A DNA stretch of 64,000 nucleotides from positions 1-64,000 of the forward strand of contig JASJFT010000175.1 in assembly GCA_030770425.1 (NCBI GenBank), given 5' to 3'. This document shows, piece by piece, positions 1 to 11,473 of the stretch. A program made the position numbers and the translations under genes. Each line of letters starts with the position of its first letter. Within the stretch, counting starts at the first letter, position 1. The stretch comes from Darksidea phi. Taxonomy: Eukaryota > Ascomycota > Dothideomycetes > Pleosporales > Lentitheciaceae. The notes beneath the pieces were generated by a model. The model was given only the letters and a program-made list of their open reading frames with translations, made no database searches and had not been told where the DNA came from.

Positions 1-75
1 CTACTGTGTACAAACTCCTACTGTGTTTCGTGCGGACCTTCTGAAGAGACTCCCACTATGCAAATCCAAATCAAA
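1..75 (+). repeat. 3' end of a dispersed retroposon-like repeat (family A)
   Basis: The first ~75 bases match 62583-62655 with a few transitions (GTGTAC here, ATGTAT there), ending in a CAAATCC-AAATCAA type tail. A shorter match to the same tail is at 22326-22357. The window therefore starts inside this element and its 5' part is not visible. Sequence match is seen directly; the retroposon label is inferred from the tail and from the target duplication of the 61.7 kb copy. Confidence 0.7.
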
Positions 76-256
76 TGCTATAATTATTAAGTAATATAAT
101 AGTAATCAATCCATTCTTCAACTTTGTAAAAGCTAAGACAAATCTTTACTTTAGTATACTCTACAAGCAAGCTAATTGAGTAATCTTAGCTATTAACGAA
201 TGAGAAAACCGCTTGTTAACTGATTAAATCTCTCCAACTCCCTAACTTTCTGCTCT

Positions 257-1424
257 TCATATGCCATCAATGAGAGGGCTGGGTCCCTGGGCAGAACCTA
301 GCCTATCCTCGAACCAGGTCCGAAGCCTCTCGAGCCGGGAGCGGTCCGACATCCACTCACGAAAGTACGTGATGTTTGTGCCGGGCATTTCGAAGATGGC
401 GGGATACCCGGTTGGGGGAGGAACATCGCTGCGAACGGGCCACGATCCACGGGTAGCTTGCCATTCCTTTGTGAGCATATAGTTGTGCAGGAGCTTGGCT
501 GCCTCTGGGTGTGGCGCGTCCTTGGGAATGGCAGCAAGCTGAAACCAGGTGACGAAGGAGCCCTGGACCGGGTGACTGATATTAATATTGGAAGTTGGGA
601 AAAGGCCATCGGAAGTGAAAGACGCGGCCCATGTGCTGTTCTTGTCCGCCATGATGGTGTCAGGTGTGCGAGTGCCTCGAACCCATCGAGGGTTTTGCTT
701 GAGCAATTTTTCGAACCAAGACTTGCCGTACTGTTGCATACTAGGCACTTATTATCAGCTATCTGGGTGCATGTGTGTTCATCTCTTTTCTCATGAGTGA
801 TTATATCGAGAGATGGAAGACATACATAAGGTCAAAAGCGTATAACACAGCATCATCGTCGTTGGGATACGTCAGGACAAGCTTGTCCTTGAACTCAGGA
901 CGCAGCCAGTCTTCCCACTCGACAGGTGGCGCAATGCCAGGCAACTTGTCAGTGTTCCATTTGCCCGACCAGCCCACAGTCAGGATGCCGTAGAAAGCGG
1001 CACGAACATCTCTCATGGGAGGGTAGATATTATTAAAGCCGACTGGCGCGTAGTGCAGCAGAGCTCCCTGCTCATCCCATCTGGGGAAGTCGTGCACTGT
1101 CTGGAAGGCGATGCTGTCCACGTAGACGTTGTTGGCGGCTAACTGCTCATCGAATCGGCCATTATGGTACTTGGACAGGTCCGTGGTGAGATTGAGGGTC
1201 ATGCCAGGAAAGCGAGTCTCAAATTCCTTCTTAAGGGCGTCTTCATCGGTGCGCTCGTCGCCACCGAGCCACATAGTGACCACACCCCCCTCTGCCAAAG
1301 CGGCCTTGTAGATCTCTTCCAGTGAGCGGGTCTCTACAATGGCGGCGCCATTGAAACCGAGTGTCTGCTCGTAAGCCAATGCCTGGCCAGCCACCAAGGC
1401 CGCCATAAGTAAGGAGCGCAACAT
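257..1424 (-). CDS. Secreted ABC-type substrate-binding-like protein (Fe3+/polyamine periplasmic-binding fold)
   Basis: Two exons, 1424-826 and 740-257, joined across an 85-bp intron (741-825) with a GTATGT donor and CCTAG acceptor. The product is 360 aa. I chose the ATG at 1424 because it starts a clean signal peptide (MLRSLLMAALVAGQALA), whereas reading further upstream adds an unlikely leader. The mature part resembles solute-binding proteins of bacterial ABC importers (family 1/6 type), which filamentous ascomycetes carry as secreted stand-alone proteins, often thought to come from bacteria. No permease or ATPase gene is nearby, so a transport role is not shown; binding of a small ligand outside the cell is inference. 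The gene lies between copies of dispersed repeat family A in opposite orientation (1-75 and 1776-1813). Confidence 0.8.
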
Positions 1425-1775
1425 CGTCTGGAGATCAATGGATATGGCAATGAGAGAAGAAAATCTGCAGCAGGTCAGGAAGACAGACACAGGGGAGAGA
1501 TTAGCAGGCACCTGCTTTAATAAGAGAGGGCACCCGCTCGAATCGGGCCGCGTTTGCTAGTACGCGAAAAGTCCAGGATAACCCCTCTTGGTGAAGTGGT
1601 TTAGTGCTTATGTGGCGTAAAGTTTCTTGCAACGAAAATTGCTTAGCGAGTTCTTTTGAAATACAATTGAGGCCTTAAAAGTAATGTATTTTATAAGTTG
1701 AGCTGTCAATATAAGCGAGCAGTCACCCCCCAAAATACACCAAACAGGCCTCAATTCCAAACTTAAATATCTCAA

Positions 1776-1813
1776 AACACAGTAGGAGTTTGTACACAGT
1801 AGAGGTGCTATAC
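1776..1813 (-). repeat. Inverted partial copy of family A repeat
   Basis: The reverse complement reads TATAGCACCTCTACTGTG followed by TACAAACTCCTACTGTG, matching 62566-62603 and, in its second half, positions 1-25. The match ends after the CTACTGTGTTT block and the 3' tail is missing. Confidence 0.65.
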
Positions 1814-3005
1814 CCACCACCAACAACCACTTTATAATATTTCTAAAAATTGAAGTATAAGCTTTTATATGCATATTCTTGTCAGGGGAGGCAGCGGGCC
1901 TTAAGCAGCCGTAGGATTGAGTGACCGGGGTTCCAAAGGTGATCGGGCCGACCCAAGCCTGTGCCGCTCCGTGCGGTACCCGGTACTCGTCCCACGCGCT
2001 AAGGGTTCCCCTTGGCCCTACGCAGCTCAATGCAAGACGTGCCCGGGAATGATCATTAAACGAGTAAAATATCAACGCGAGAGCCGCTTTTATCGCAGTT
2101 TGATGTCGGAGCATCAGCCTATTTTGTATAGTCAGGGGCATAATCGAGGGTCTACCACTGACTGAAGCCGCTGTGAGAGCCTTCTGAGGGTGCTGGTGCG
2201 GGGCCCGCGAACGCCGCCGTCGCACCCCCACAGTAGTTTCTTCCCCCTGACGAGTTCCTCGCGCAGTAACTGCGTCGCGAGCGTTATTCGCCTACATGAC
2301 GCGGCCCTTTTGTATCCTCTGTTGGTCTAATTGTTGCCATTTTACGCGGTTTTTCGCCGCGATTCTAACCTCTCAGAGATCGCGCTTCGCTACCTCTAAT
2401 TAGCTCTAACAATTGTATTCAGATGCCCTTAAAATCGAATGAGTAGCAGCCTGCCAAAGGTATTATCAGCAGCGATGTCCAGGATTCGAATATAGGCAAG
2501 CCTCTGATGCTATCCGACACAAGCCATTGACGAGGTCGATCACAAAATCGTTGGAGAGGACTTCGCATCACACATTGAGCCACACTGGGAAACTGACGTT
2601 CAGCAATGTGAGGTTGTTTTCAGGTACAAAGGAAGACTCGTTGGCTGAATGGCTCCCTCAACTCTCGAACTATCGACAAAAATAACGACAAAAGAGCGTC
2701 CGAGAATTCCGCAAGAGCCACAATCTACTGCGAAAGTTTACGTTGCGGAACTGAAGCATCTCGTCTATAACTGTCCTCAGCCTGATTTTGGTAGTGCGGA
2801 ATTCAATCCCCATCAGCCTCCGATTTGTATTCCAACACGAAACCTAGTCATATCGAAGTCATAGGTAGTCTAATTACCAATACCATAGGTAGCCTTAGTA
2901 CGCGCTACTAGCGTAAACCAGGCTCGAATAGTATCAGGATCCTCACAGGCTATTGGTTCGCTTGACGAAGTTTGTAGGCTAGTTAATATCTACCTACCAC
3001 GCGGG
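1814..3005. other. Intergenic, no supported gene
   Basis: Short open frames exist on both strands (for example 1917-2165) but none shows a recognisable domain, splice structure or start context. Parts are AT-rich near 1820-1880. I see no RNA gene. Confidence 0.5.
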
Positions 3006-3007
3006 TA

Positions 3008-4386
3008 CCGAAAACACGCCCACCGCGAAATGCGCTTGGCGACCCCCCATCAATACAAAATCTCCTACAAACGTGGTTTTTGTAGCCATTTTCATGAGAT
3101 ATTGAACTAGAGCTGTGTGAAGCTTTGAGATTATATATAATTAGTTATATACAGGTATTTCTTGGTGTTGCGGGCTCAATACCTAGTTATTTCGCCCTCC
3201 ATATCAATACAGTCATGCAACCTCTGGGCATGCCATTCACGCGCTTATTGGCAAATTTCTGAGATATATTGCCCCAGCCTTCTATTACAAGCTCTCGAGT
3301 CTCGAACTCATCCCAGTGAGGAAACTTGAGAAACTGTTTTGGAGGTTGCCAACGGTTCTCTATTGGCGAGAGATCTGGGGATGAGGAGCAGTTGAAGTAG
3401 CTATCAAGGCCGTTTTTTCGTTTCCAGGTGCATATTATATTCGATTTCCCAGTGCCGTGGCCAGAATCGTTATCCTCCTCTAGAACAAAGTCATCCCCTC
3501 TATCTAGCGAGGGCTTAATGATAGGCTCGAGGATAGCGTCTCTGTAGACGCGTAGGCTCATTTTTCCATTCTTGTTACCAGGAACGTTGTAAAAATAGAT
3601 ATCTGACTTGAAGTCGAAGCCTATTGCCGCCCAGGAGTGTTGACGCTGTAGAGCTCTCTCATCATCTCGATTCAGTGTATGCTGAATACAATCCGAACAA
3701 TAGCATTCTCCAGGTTTCCCTGATAATCCTCATCTTGCCCTCAGGGCCTATACTCCAGTGGAGCTCATCAGAGAATCGTACACGTCGCCAGTATATAGGA
3801 TCTAGCGGCCAGCATATCCCTAGCAAATTCGACTCGCGCTTTTGCTATATGTTTGCTCACCCATCCCTTATTACATGCAACGCACTTACTATAGTCCATT
3901 AAGCCTAATTGCTTCTTGAGAGTTCGCCTAGAGCAGCCTAAATCAAATTCTTCAGCGAGTTGAGCCCGGATAAGTACGCGCGCATCCCATCCTATATCTT
4001 GAAGAAATCGATCACGGCGCTGTAGATCCTTTGTAGAAAGGATAGAAGGCCTGCCACGGTTCTCCTTATTTAGCTCCGAGTTATGAGGAGTCATATCAGC
4101 GAGCCGATTGTCTTGAGAAAGTATAGCGTAGCCCTGCTCCTTAGAGACGCCGTTGAATCGGAATACGTCGTTTTTATAGTAGGGAATCCCCATGCGCGTC
4201 GTTGAAATCTACCACGCCCTTTATTCGAGCCTTTTTAGGGGTATCAAAATTTGTAATGCCTCTTTTCGACATCTTGAATAGATGTGCAACCTCAAAAAGT
4301 ATATATAGAAGCGTTGTGGGGGGTAGGTGTTGATAGATTTTGTGGGTACGGATGACGCGGCCTTTCGCGGTGGGCGTTTTTTTCGG
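3008..4386 (-). mobile_element. Decayed Tc1/mariner DNA transposon with terminal inverted repeats
   Basis: The left end (3008-3030) begins CCGAAAACACGCCC and continues CACCGCGAAA. The right end (4363-4386) is its reverse complement apart from a changed T run. Both ends abut TA (3006-3007 and 4387-4388), the target duplication expected for Tc1/mariner. Flanks are themselves mirror-like (CGCGGG/CCCGCG). The interior carries a broken transposase on the minus strand. Length is 1379 bp, close to complete, but the gene is frameshifted, so the copy cannot be autonomous. Confidence 0.85.
3187..4272 (-). pseudogene. Tc1/mariner (DDE_3) transposase pseudogene
   Basis: The start ATG at 4272 gives a basic N-terminus (MSKRGITNFDTPKKARIKG). 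After about 32 codons the frame breaks near 4180 and resumes as a helix-turn-helix-like region (4193-3768). Near 3770 it breaks again, and the FSDE segment carrying the first catalytic Asp is in another frame (about 3770-3690), followed by stop codons. The last part (3561-3187) has the DNDSGH segment and SSPDLSPIENRW, the second Asp and third acidic residue region of the family. At least two frameshifts plus stops make it non-functional. Confidence 0.85.
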
Positions 4387-4388
4387 TA

Positions 4389-5435
4389 CCCGCGTGCCTG
4401 CCTGGCGCAGCGAGTAGTTTATCCGCCATATCCCGTACAGCTCCTAGAGAGGGCGCAAATCCTCGCGTATCTAGGTCGAGTATATATCCAATAATCACCT
4501 CCTCTTCTAGCTTGTAAGCTTGTTTGATTTAGTTAGGCTTGCATTGTGATGTAGAGCCATATCATCACGCCGCCCCTAAGCGCCGAGATCCGCCGTTGCC
4601 CTTCCGCTGACCGATGGAGCGGATCGAGCCCAACCACGTCTTCATGCTTCTCGAGTCGGCGCGCCGATTCCTAGACCAAGCCGCAGCGAGCTCTAGTCTC
4701 GGCTCATTGAAGGGGAATACGATGTGATGGGAAGGATACAAGCTAAGATAAAGCACGGGGGGCCTGGAAATGTCATTGCTGGGTTATTGCGACCATGCTA
4801 CCAAATGCTTACTTGATGCGATCATCACCGCGCAATGTTTTACTTGGGTGCGAGCGGAAGTCGAGTCTATACGCGTTTCTGACGTCCTATATATGGAAAG
4901 ATCGATGCATACAGTAGGCTACAATAGAACGACATTTCGCGGCGGCACCCGACCAATGAGACCAATCCATCAGCCGTCCTAACTCTTCTAGGACGTGTTC
5001 GACCTCTAATTCCTTTCGTGACAGCATGCACTAATCGAGATGTAAAGAACTTCTCTTATCCGCTGTCTAACGCTATGCTTAACAAAGGAAATAAACGAAA
5101 GCCTGGAGTGCTTTGCCGTGGTGTCCACCTTGCGCGTTGGTGTCAGTGCTGCTCCATCCAACGCAATATTTTCAGCTGCCCTGCTTTACAGCGTCCGCAA
5201 TAGAATACTGAACTCGTGGCTGGGTCTGGAGGAACCTCCAGGATAGCATCCCTCAATGTCCTTGCATTGGGACGCCGACTCTCTTCTTGCTGTGATCCAT
5301 ACGCCTTCTGCCGCATAATTGTCCACGCTATCGACGATCGATTTCAAGATCAAGTCCGCATCAATCATATTTTGTAGGGAGTACCGAATATGGGACTGCT
5401 CATTAACCTGTAAGCCTGTCTAACAGACGAATAGA
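4389..5435. other. Intergenic, no supported gene
   Basis: About 1 kb between the transposon and Fig1. Only short frames without domain signal (such as 4770-4982) are present. Confidence 0.5.
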
Positions 5436-6294
5436 CTAGACCAGGACGAACAGCCCGATTGCTGCAATTATCGTGAAAGAGAAGCTAGTCCATGCCATGG
5501 CCATCGACCCGGCACCAATACTCGATTTCACATTGCCATAATTTGCTGTTTCCGCCATCGCCGCCGCGCCTACAGCGCCAACATGTTGCCATACGGTAGC
5601 AACGAGGCTCAGCATCGCGGCAACGGCGGCGCACGAAAGAGCAAGCTGAGAGACGGGCCGGGAGGGAAATTGCTGGAGATCGCTGTCGGACTCGGTATCA
5701 TCACGCTCTTCGTGCCAGCCGGGAAAAGTCGCCATCAGGAGTGTGCTGAAAAAGGCGAGAATGACCGACATGATCAAAAGCCCGGAGAAGATCACATCGT
5801 CCTTGAATCTTGCCGCCGTTCCTATTAAATCAAGTGGGTCATTCTCGGGCCCAAACTGCTGTGCCAATCCATTTGCATCCGAACTGCATAGCCACACGAT
5901 ACCGCGTTGGCGCACGCACATGCCAAAGTACCCGGTACGGACTTCAAGCTGGGCGGAGCCTTTCATTCCGCTCAGAGTCTGAGAGAGATTTCTGCCGATC
6001 GGACTAAGATCGGATGGCGTGGAATTGATGTATGAGAAGCCGAGAACGTATATGTTGGTCATGGATGAATAACTAGAGCATCCTGCAAGCATAATGGCTA
6101 CCAAAACAGTCAGCACTGGATGCTACACCGGCGTGACTCGAAGGGGCCTGAGTTTTCTTACATGATAATATAATAGCGATACATAAGAATGCCATAAGTG
6201 CATGGTGATAGCCGAAGAAGGGAATTAAGCCTGGCGCACGTGTCAATAGCACCAACGAAAGTACCATGGGTCCGCCTACGTTGGAAAGAGACAA
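5436..6294 (-). CDS. FIG1: Fig1-domain membrane protein (calcium influx / cell fusion regulator)
   Basis: Two exons, 6294-6162 and 6097-5436, joined across a 64-bp intron (donor GTAAGA, acceptor GGTAG), giving 264 aa. A start at the ATG 27 bp further in (6267) is also possible. The first exon supplies transmembrane helix 1 (PFFGYHHALMAFLCIAIIL). A large outer loop follows with the GYFGMC..WLC cysteine motif typical of Fig1, then three hydrophobic segments around residues 145-165, 190-215 and 240-264. In yeast Fig1 acts at the plasma membrane in the low-affinity calcium system and in mating fusion; in filamentous fungi it is linked to sexual development. Those roles are family knowledge. The topology and cysteine motif are seen here. 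Confidence 0.85.
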
Positions 6295-6871
6295 TCCACC
6301 TCAGTTTCATGCTGAGGGAGCTACACCACGATCGAGAGAAGCAATCTGCTTTTGTCAGAGGAAGACTGAAAGTGGAACTCTTCGAGGGCTGGCGTTGATT
6401 AAGGAGGCTGGGATGCCAGGCCGCACGTGCGCGAACGTTCGGTAGCCCGCTCTACCCCGCCAAGTCGGTAGTGATTGGTTAGAGCTTTTAGGAGTCCAAA
6501 ATCAATCGAAATGAGGTTCAGCTGAGGCGCGCAGTGGGTCTGAGACCTAATCCGCCAATTGAAAAGTTTCTGCCAGCCTTTTCCGTCTACCCAATTCGGC
6601 TAGTAGTATCTCAAATTCGGGATTAGCCGGTAAGCCCGACTGAGATGGGAGACAGCCCCTCGCGAGGATTCGCGTCGCCTAACACCCATCATCCTCCATC
6701 GAATGTTACCATGATAAATTCGCGGAGCGCATGCTTCTGAAAAGGCAGGATCAATAGGGAATGATAGACCGCCGCGAGCAAATCTGAGAAGCACGCAGTA
6801 CTGGCTTCCATCACAACAGTGAAGAAAATACGGTGGGAAGCAGGCCTCACGCCGGTCGCCCTGGGAACAAA

Positions 6872-9800
6872 ATGTCCGAACATCCACCCCGAACTCAACA
6901 GGAACGCGAATCAGGCGATGATCTTGATGAGAACCGAGTAGTTGCATCGAGGAGTGGAGGACGGTCGAAGAATCAGCTTGAGCAGCCAACGGAAGAACGC
7001 GCTCGGCCTGCGGATGGCGTCGACAACAATGCGAGACATGAACCGCAGGATACGCGTGACGAAAGGCCCGATGGCCAACAAAGTACCCGTGGAACCGCAA
7101 ATCAAGCAAGTGTCGAGGGTCTCGACAATCGCTCCCTCGAGAATCTGCAAAAGAAGGTTAAATATCAATCATGGCTGCGTCCTAAGGAAGCAAGCCAAGT
7201 GCCGCTCCCATCTTCTGCAGGGTCGTCACTTGCGTCATTGGATCCTTTGGATCGAGAAGCGTTGCCCCCCGGACAGTCTTTGGAGCGGCTGATGCTGCGT
7301 CCTGAAGATATTCCTTTGCCAGAACCTGTCGCTCGGCAGAAGAGGGAGCCGAGCCGCTTGTCGAAGTGGGTTTCCGGGGCCCCCAAATCCAAGAAAAGGT
7401 CGAAAGCAGCGCAAACACCGCATCCATTACAAGAGGAAAGCGCACCTGAAGTCCGTGCGTATCGGGACAAGATTAATCAACTAGCTGTTCATTTCGCCTT
7501 TGAAAACATCGGCACGGACTTATGTCGCCACAGGTGGAGTCCGCGTATCGTTTTTTTTGATCACTTGGAAGGGCTCCCGGGGGATCCTCCGCTCCGGCAC
7601 CGACACGAGCCGTGGAAGAGCCGCACAGCACCGCCACCTTTTCGAGAATTCAAAGATGTATTAAAGCACGTATCTGATAATTGCTTGCAGCGAATCATCA
7701 TCATTGAGGATCTTAGTCCTCCACTGATCGACTTACTTGGAGCAACATTTCAGATACCCCCGCATGTATTCGAAGAACATTTGGACCGCTCGGGATACAA
7801 AATGGCGGAATCGCATAATACGGCGACTCCGTGGAACACTCGTTCATCAGGTCAAGGATACTCCTCAATCACATGGTTTCGTCCGGTTCTGCCGCTCATT
7901 CCTATGACACCGCGGTTTCGAATGAGGCTGATTACGAGGCAGAGGCCGACTGTTCGCAGCTTTTACGACGACACCAGACGCCAAAAAATACGTCTCGAGA
8001 CGCTCACTAACATCTGGAGGCGGGTTCTCGACCTTTCCCCGGAGCCTGGCGATCACCACTACGACTCCGGTAACCCGTATCCCGTAGCATGGGAAGAACG
8101 TGCTACAGTCTGGACTCGGGATATCGACGGCTGCAAGTTTGGTACAAAAATCCTCTGAGATGGTCTCCTTTTGGATGATTTTCTAATCTTCTCAGTGATT
8201 CTGCTACTCGATCCTTTGCCGGTTGTTGTCGATGCCACGGAAAATTATGAGGATGATGGTGGGTACCTGCGACAACAACCACCAACACTCGCAATTATTC
8301 GTACAACAAAGCAGAACAAAGGTCGGAGCTCAAGGTCTAAAGGAGGTATGAATGTGCGTAACTGGATTCCGCCGCCTCCACCGCCACCAGCTCCAAGATT
8401 TGATTTCGCTTCTCCGCCTCTTCCGCCACCGCCGCCACCACCTCTAAGATTTGATTCTTCTTCTCCGCCTCTTCCGCCTCCTCCACCACCACCAGTCGCT
8501 GGAATAGTTGGAGACAAGAACAGACCACGACAGATTGACCCACAAGAAGACCTTCCCCCTGCAGCCCTCAGACGACGGGCCACGAGAACCATTCTAGAGC
8601 ATACGCAGAATGCTGCCCGCGCTGGAGATGAAGGAGCACCAAAGTCACACGGCCGCAAATCTTCTATCACAGCGGTTCCCCCCCAGGGCGCCGAACCAGA
8701 TCAGGCGTCGCTCACCGTCAAAAACACTGGGCCTTTTGTGCCATACATCCCCATTAGAGCCAGGTCTTCAACCGCATTGGGAAGCGACAAGTTCACTGCT
8801 TCGCGTGTGCGCGGATACATTGAGAGCCTCCAGTTGCCCACCTCGACGTTGGAAGAGCTCGAGTACTACCTGATGGGGTCTGCCAAGGGAAAGGAAACAG
8901 TATACGATCCGTTCCATGGACTCGTCCGAGCTATCCGTGACGACACTGTTAGCCTCGTGGATATCGTGCGGGTGTCCCTACGTCGCATCCGCAAAGGAAC
9001 CCTGGATGAGGATCTTATGCAACGCCGTGTGACATTCTGGAGGAATTTGTTGTACCGGATCAATTTTAGTTTGGCCGAGCTTGAACAACAGCTGCGCGAG
9101 TTTGTCGACTATGGGTATCATTCAGACACACACCCCTTCTCGCTAAACCAGCGCGGCGAGCTGCCTTCGGAGAAGATGACAAAAGACACTCAGCAAGCGG
9201 TGCGCAATTGCATGGACCTCATCGATAAGTCCTCTGATTCACTGCGCGCGGAGATGCAGATTGTAGACTCTCGGCGGAGCATTGCTGAAGCCGAAAGCGT
9301 CTCTAAGCTTACCGAGCTCGCTTTCGTCTTCATACCGCTGTCCTTCGTGGCCAGTGTTTTTAGTATGCAAGTGCACGAGCTTGAAGGCGGGGTGCCCATG
9401 TACCGTTTCGCACTCGTCGCAATCGCCTTTGTCATAATGGCGTACGCCGTGCGTCTTAGCATCCGCAGCTCCCGACTCATTGAGTACAAGAACAAAACCT
9501 TCAATCGGATCCGTGACGAAGCACAGTTGCAGTACAACGAGCCGATACCTACACGCCTCTTCCTGAGCTGGCTCGGAAACGCAATTGGGCACGCATCAAG
9601 GGACGTGGCGAAGAATGCCGTCCTCCTGTTCGCCCCTTTGGTGCTTGTGCTAGCGGTGGTTGCTGCCGTCTTGAGCCCGATCGTTCTACTTTGGCTGCGC
9701 GGGATAGACAAGGGACTCACGGCGGTTATGACGGTGTTTATGCTTCTGCTCGATGTTGGTCTCGTCTCGCCAGTCGTAATAAATGCCGCTGGTGAATTTT

Positions 9801-9967
9801 CCTTTGATCCAAAAGCAGTTTTTCAGGAAATCCAAAGAAACCGCCGGACCAACCGGAAGAAAAAGGAAAGACTAAAGAAGAGGCAGAGGAGAAAGAGTAC
9901 TCTAGATGTAGAAATTCTTGAGCTCGAATCTACTGATAGTAGTGATGAGAGCGGTTCCGAGGCGTAG
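6872..9967 (+). CDS. Large CorA-like Mg2+ transporter family membrane protein, GMN motif absent
   Basis: Exons 6872-8141 and 8196-9967, joined by a 54-bp intron (GTACAA..CTCAG) that restores the frame (DGCKF-VILLLDPL), give 1013 aa. The open frame extends to 6833 but begins there with GTG; 6872 is the first ATG. Residues 1-210 are charged and disordered-looking. A CorA-like cytoplasmic domain surrounds residues 210-420 and 560-790. Three proline runs separated by RFDF/RFDSS spacers lie near 480-525. Four hydrophobic helices lie near 795-813, 825-846, 897-925 and 930-955. Classical CorA has two helices with GMN at the end of the first; here that place reads SMQ (FSMQVHELEGG). The tail is strongly basic, then acidic. 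Family membership is likely; Mg2+ transport is doubtful without GMN. Confidence 0.8.
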
Positions 9968-10290
9968 ATAGACTATAGAGAATAGCCTTCGGCAAGTGTA
10001 TGAACGTTTAAATGAAAAGTTATAGAGCTTTAAAAAAGTTTTAAAAAAAGTTTTAAGCTTAAGATATTATAAACTAAGCTATAAACTTACTAAGCTAAGG
10101 GCTATATTATAGATAAAATCTACTAGTTTTTCTCGTTAGAATAAATTAAATTTTATAATTATAGCTTTACTAATAAGAAAGTTATTAGACTTTAAATATC
10201 GTTATTTCTTAGGTAGCTATTTTTTCTTGTTACCCCTCTGTAATATATTAAATATAGAGAAAGTTACGTAGTATAATAGCAATACCAGTT
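9968..10290. repeat. AT-rich stretch, probably a RIP-degraded relic
   Basis: Directly after the CorA-like stop the sequence becomes very AT-rich with runs of A and T and many TA steps (TTTAAAAAAGTTTTAAAA, TATTATAAACTAAGC). It has no coding frame. This composition is what RIP or long decay produces in ascomycete repeats. No parent element could be recognised. Confidence 0.55.
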
Positions 10291-11473
10291 CTACTCTAAC
10301 TCTAGCCCCCCGTCCGACCCGCTCTGGTAATCTTTGCGCATCGCCCCAGTCTACTATTATCTACACCGGTATTGTCTATCCCCAATGCACGGCTCCTCGC
10401 CCTTGGTCTGATCGTTCTTGGCTGTGCTGCCTTCGACACTGTTGCTTTCGGCTCCACCACCCGGCCCTCGCTTGCCCTTGACGCGAACAGGGTTCGGGAT
10501 CATCCCTGAGGCTGGGCTTTTCCTCCAGGGCTATGCCGTCGTCGTCGTCTTCTCGCCGCTTCTTTTTTCTACTTATGGTAATGGCCATACGTTGTGTCCT
10601 TTCTCTGTCGGCGGCCGCGCCCTGGGGTCGTCACTGGCTCTTCCCAGCCATGCGGCTCATAGCGGCTGGCCTGGACGGCCACGACATGTTCAGCCGTTTC
10701 TGATCTCGTCAGTACCCCGGACTCGACTGGTTTCTGCCAGACAGTAACGTAGTCGAGTCACAGACGGTCAACAGCTCTCTAGACCTTGTCGAGCCCATGC
10801 ATTCAAAGACAAGATATCCGATCTAGGTGGTAATTTGGTCTTGGTATTGCAGCTCTCATTTGAGTTGGACGAGAGCAGCCGTGGTCTTTCAGACAGCGGT
10901 CCGCAGCGTCGCTATTGACGGCTCTAGCCCCGAAATTTCCGCCGAGCTGCCACTCTTCCCACAAGGTCCTGGTCGATGTCTCGAATGCGTCGCTAAATAT
11001 CAGGCCCACGCTTCCTTGCCACTGGGTTAGGTTCGCAGGCAGCAACCCTGCCAAGCCACCCCGCCTTGCACCTCCTTATTCATCCATAATGCCAACGTAT
11101 CCATATGTATCGAGGTTTGATAAGTGTTCATACAAAAGAGGTGGAGGCGTGTTGCGGCTAGCTAGTTGCTAGGCTAGTCCTTACACTAAGCCGCGCCCAA
11201 GTCAAGCCACTTTCGGCCCTTGCCCAAACTTAAATTATTCTTTATACAACCAACTCTCCAGCATTATACTCTTCTATTATACCAAGACAGAGAACCGCGA
11301 CTAATCCTTAGTGCTAAGCAGTGATTGTGCGTTCCCTATTTCTTCAATCTTTTACATCTTTTACACCATACGTATAAGCCCAAGGCATTAGCGAACACCA
11401 CATCCCAAACACGGTATTCTGAACCGAAAGCTACACAAGGTATTTGTATTATAGCCCAGCCGATGTAGAACCA
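10291..11473. other. Intergenic with possible broken minus-strand reading frame
   Basis: On the minus strand an ATG at 10588 opens a short basic-acidic frame (MAITISRKKKRREDDDDG). A different minus frame over about 10495-10370 reads like coding sequence (NPVRVKGKRGPGGGAES). The two cannot be joined without a frame change, so this may be a decayed gene or chance. A further frame at 10803-11054 has no recognised domain. Nothing else is supported. Confidence 0.3.

Noticed and set aside
1917..2165. Short plus-strand frame near 2 kb
   Set aside because: No similarity or structure recognised, and it lies in what seems to be repeat-flanked intergenic DNA.
8245..8670. Minus-strand Gly/Glu-rich frames opposite the CorA-like gene
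   Set aside because: They are the antisense of proline codons (CCx read as xGG) and lack any start or splice support.
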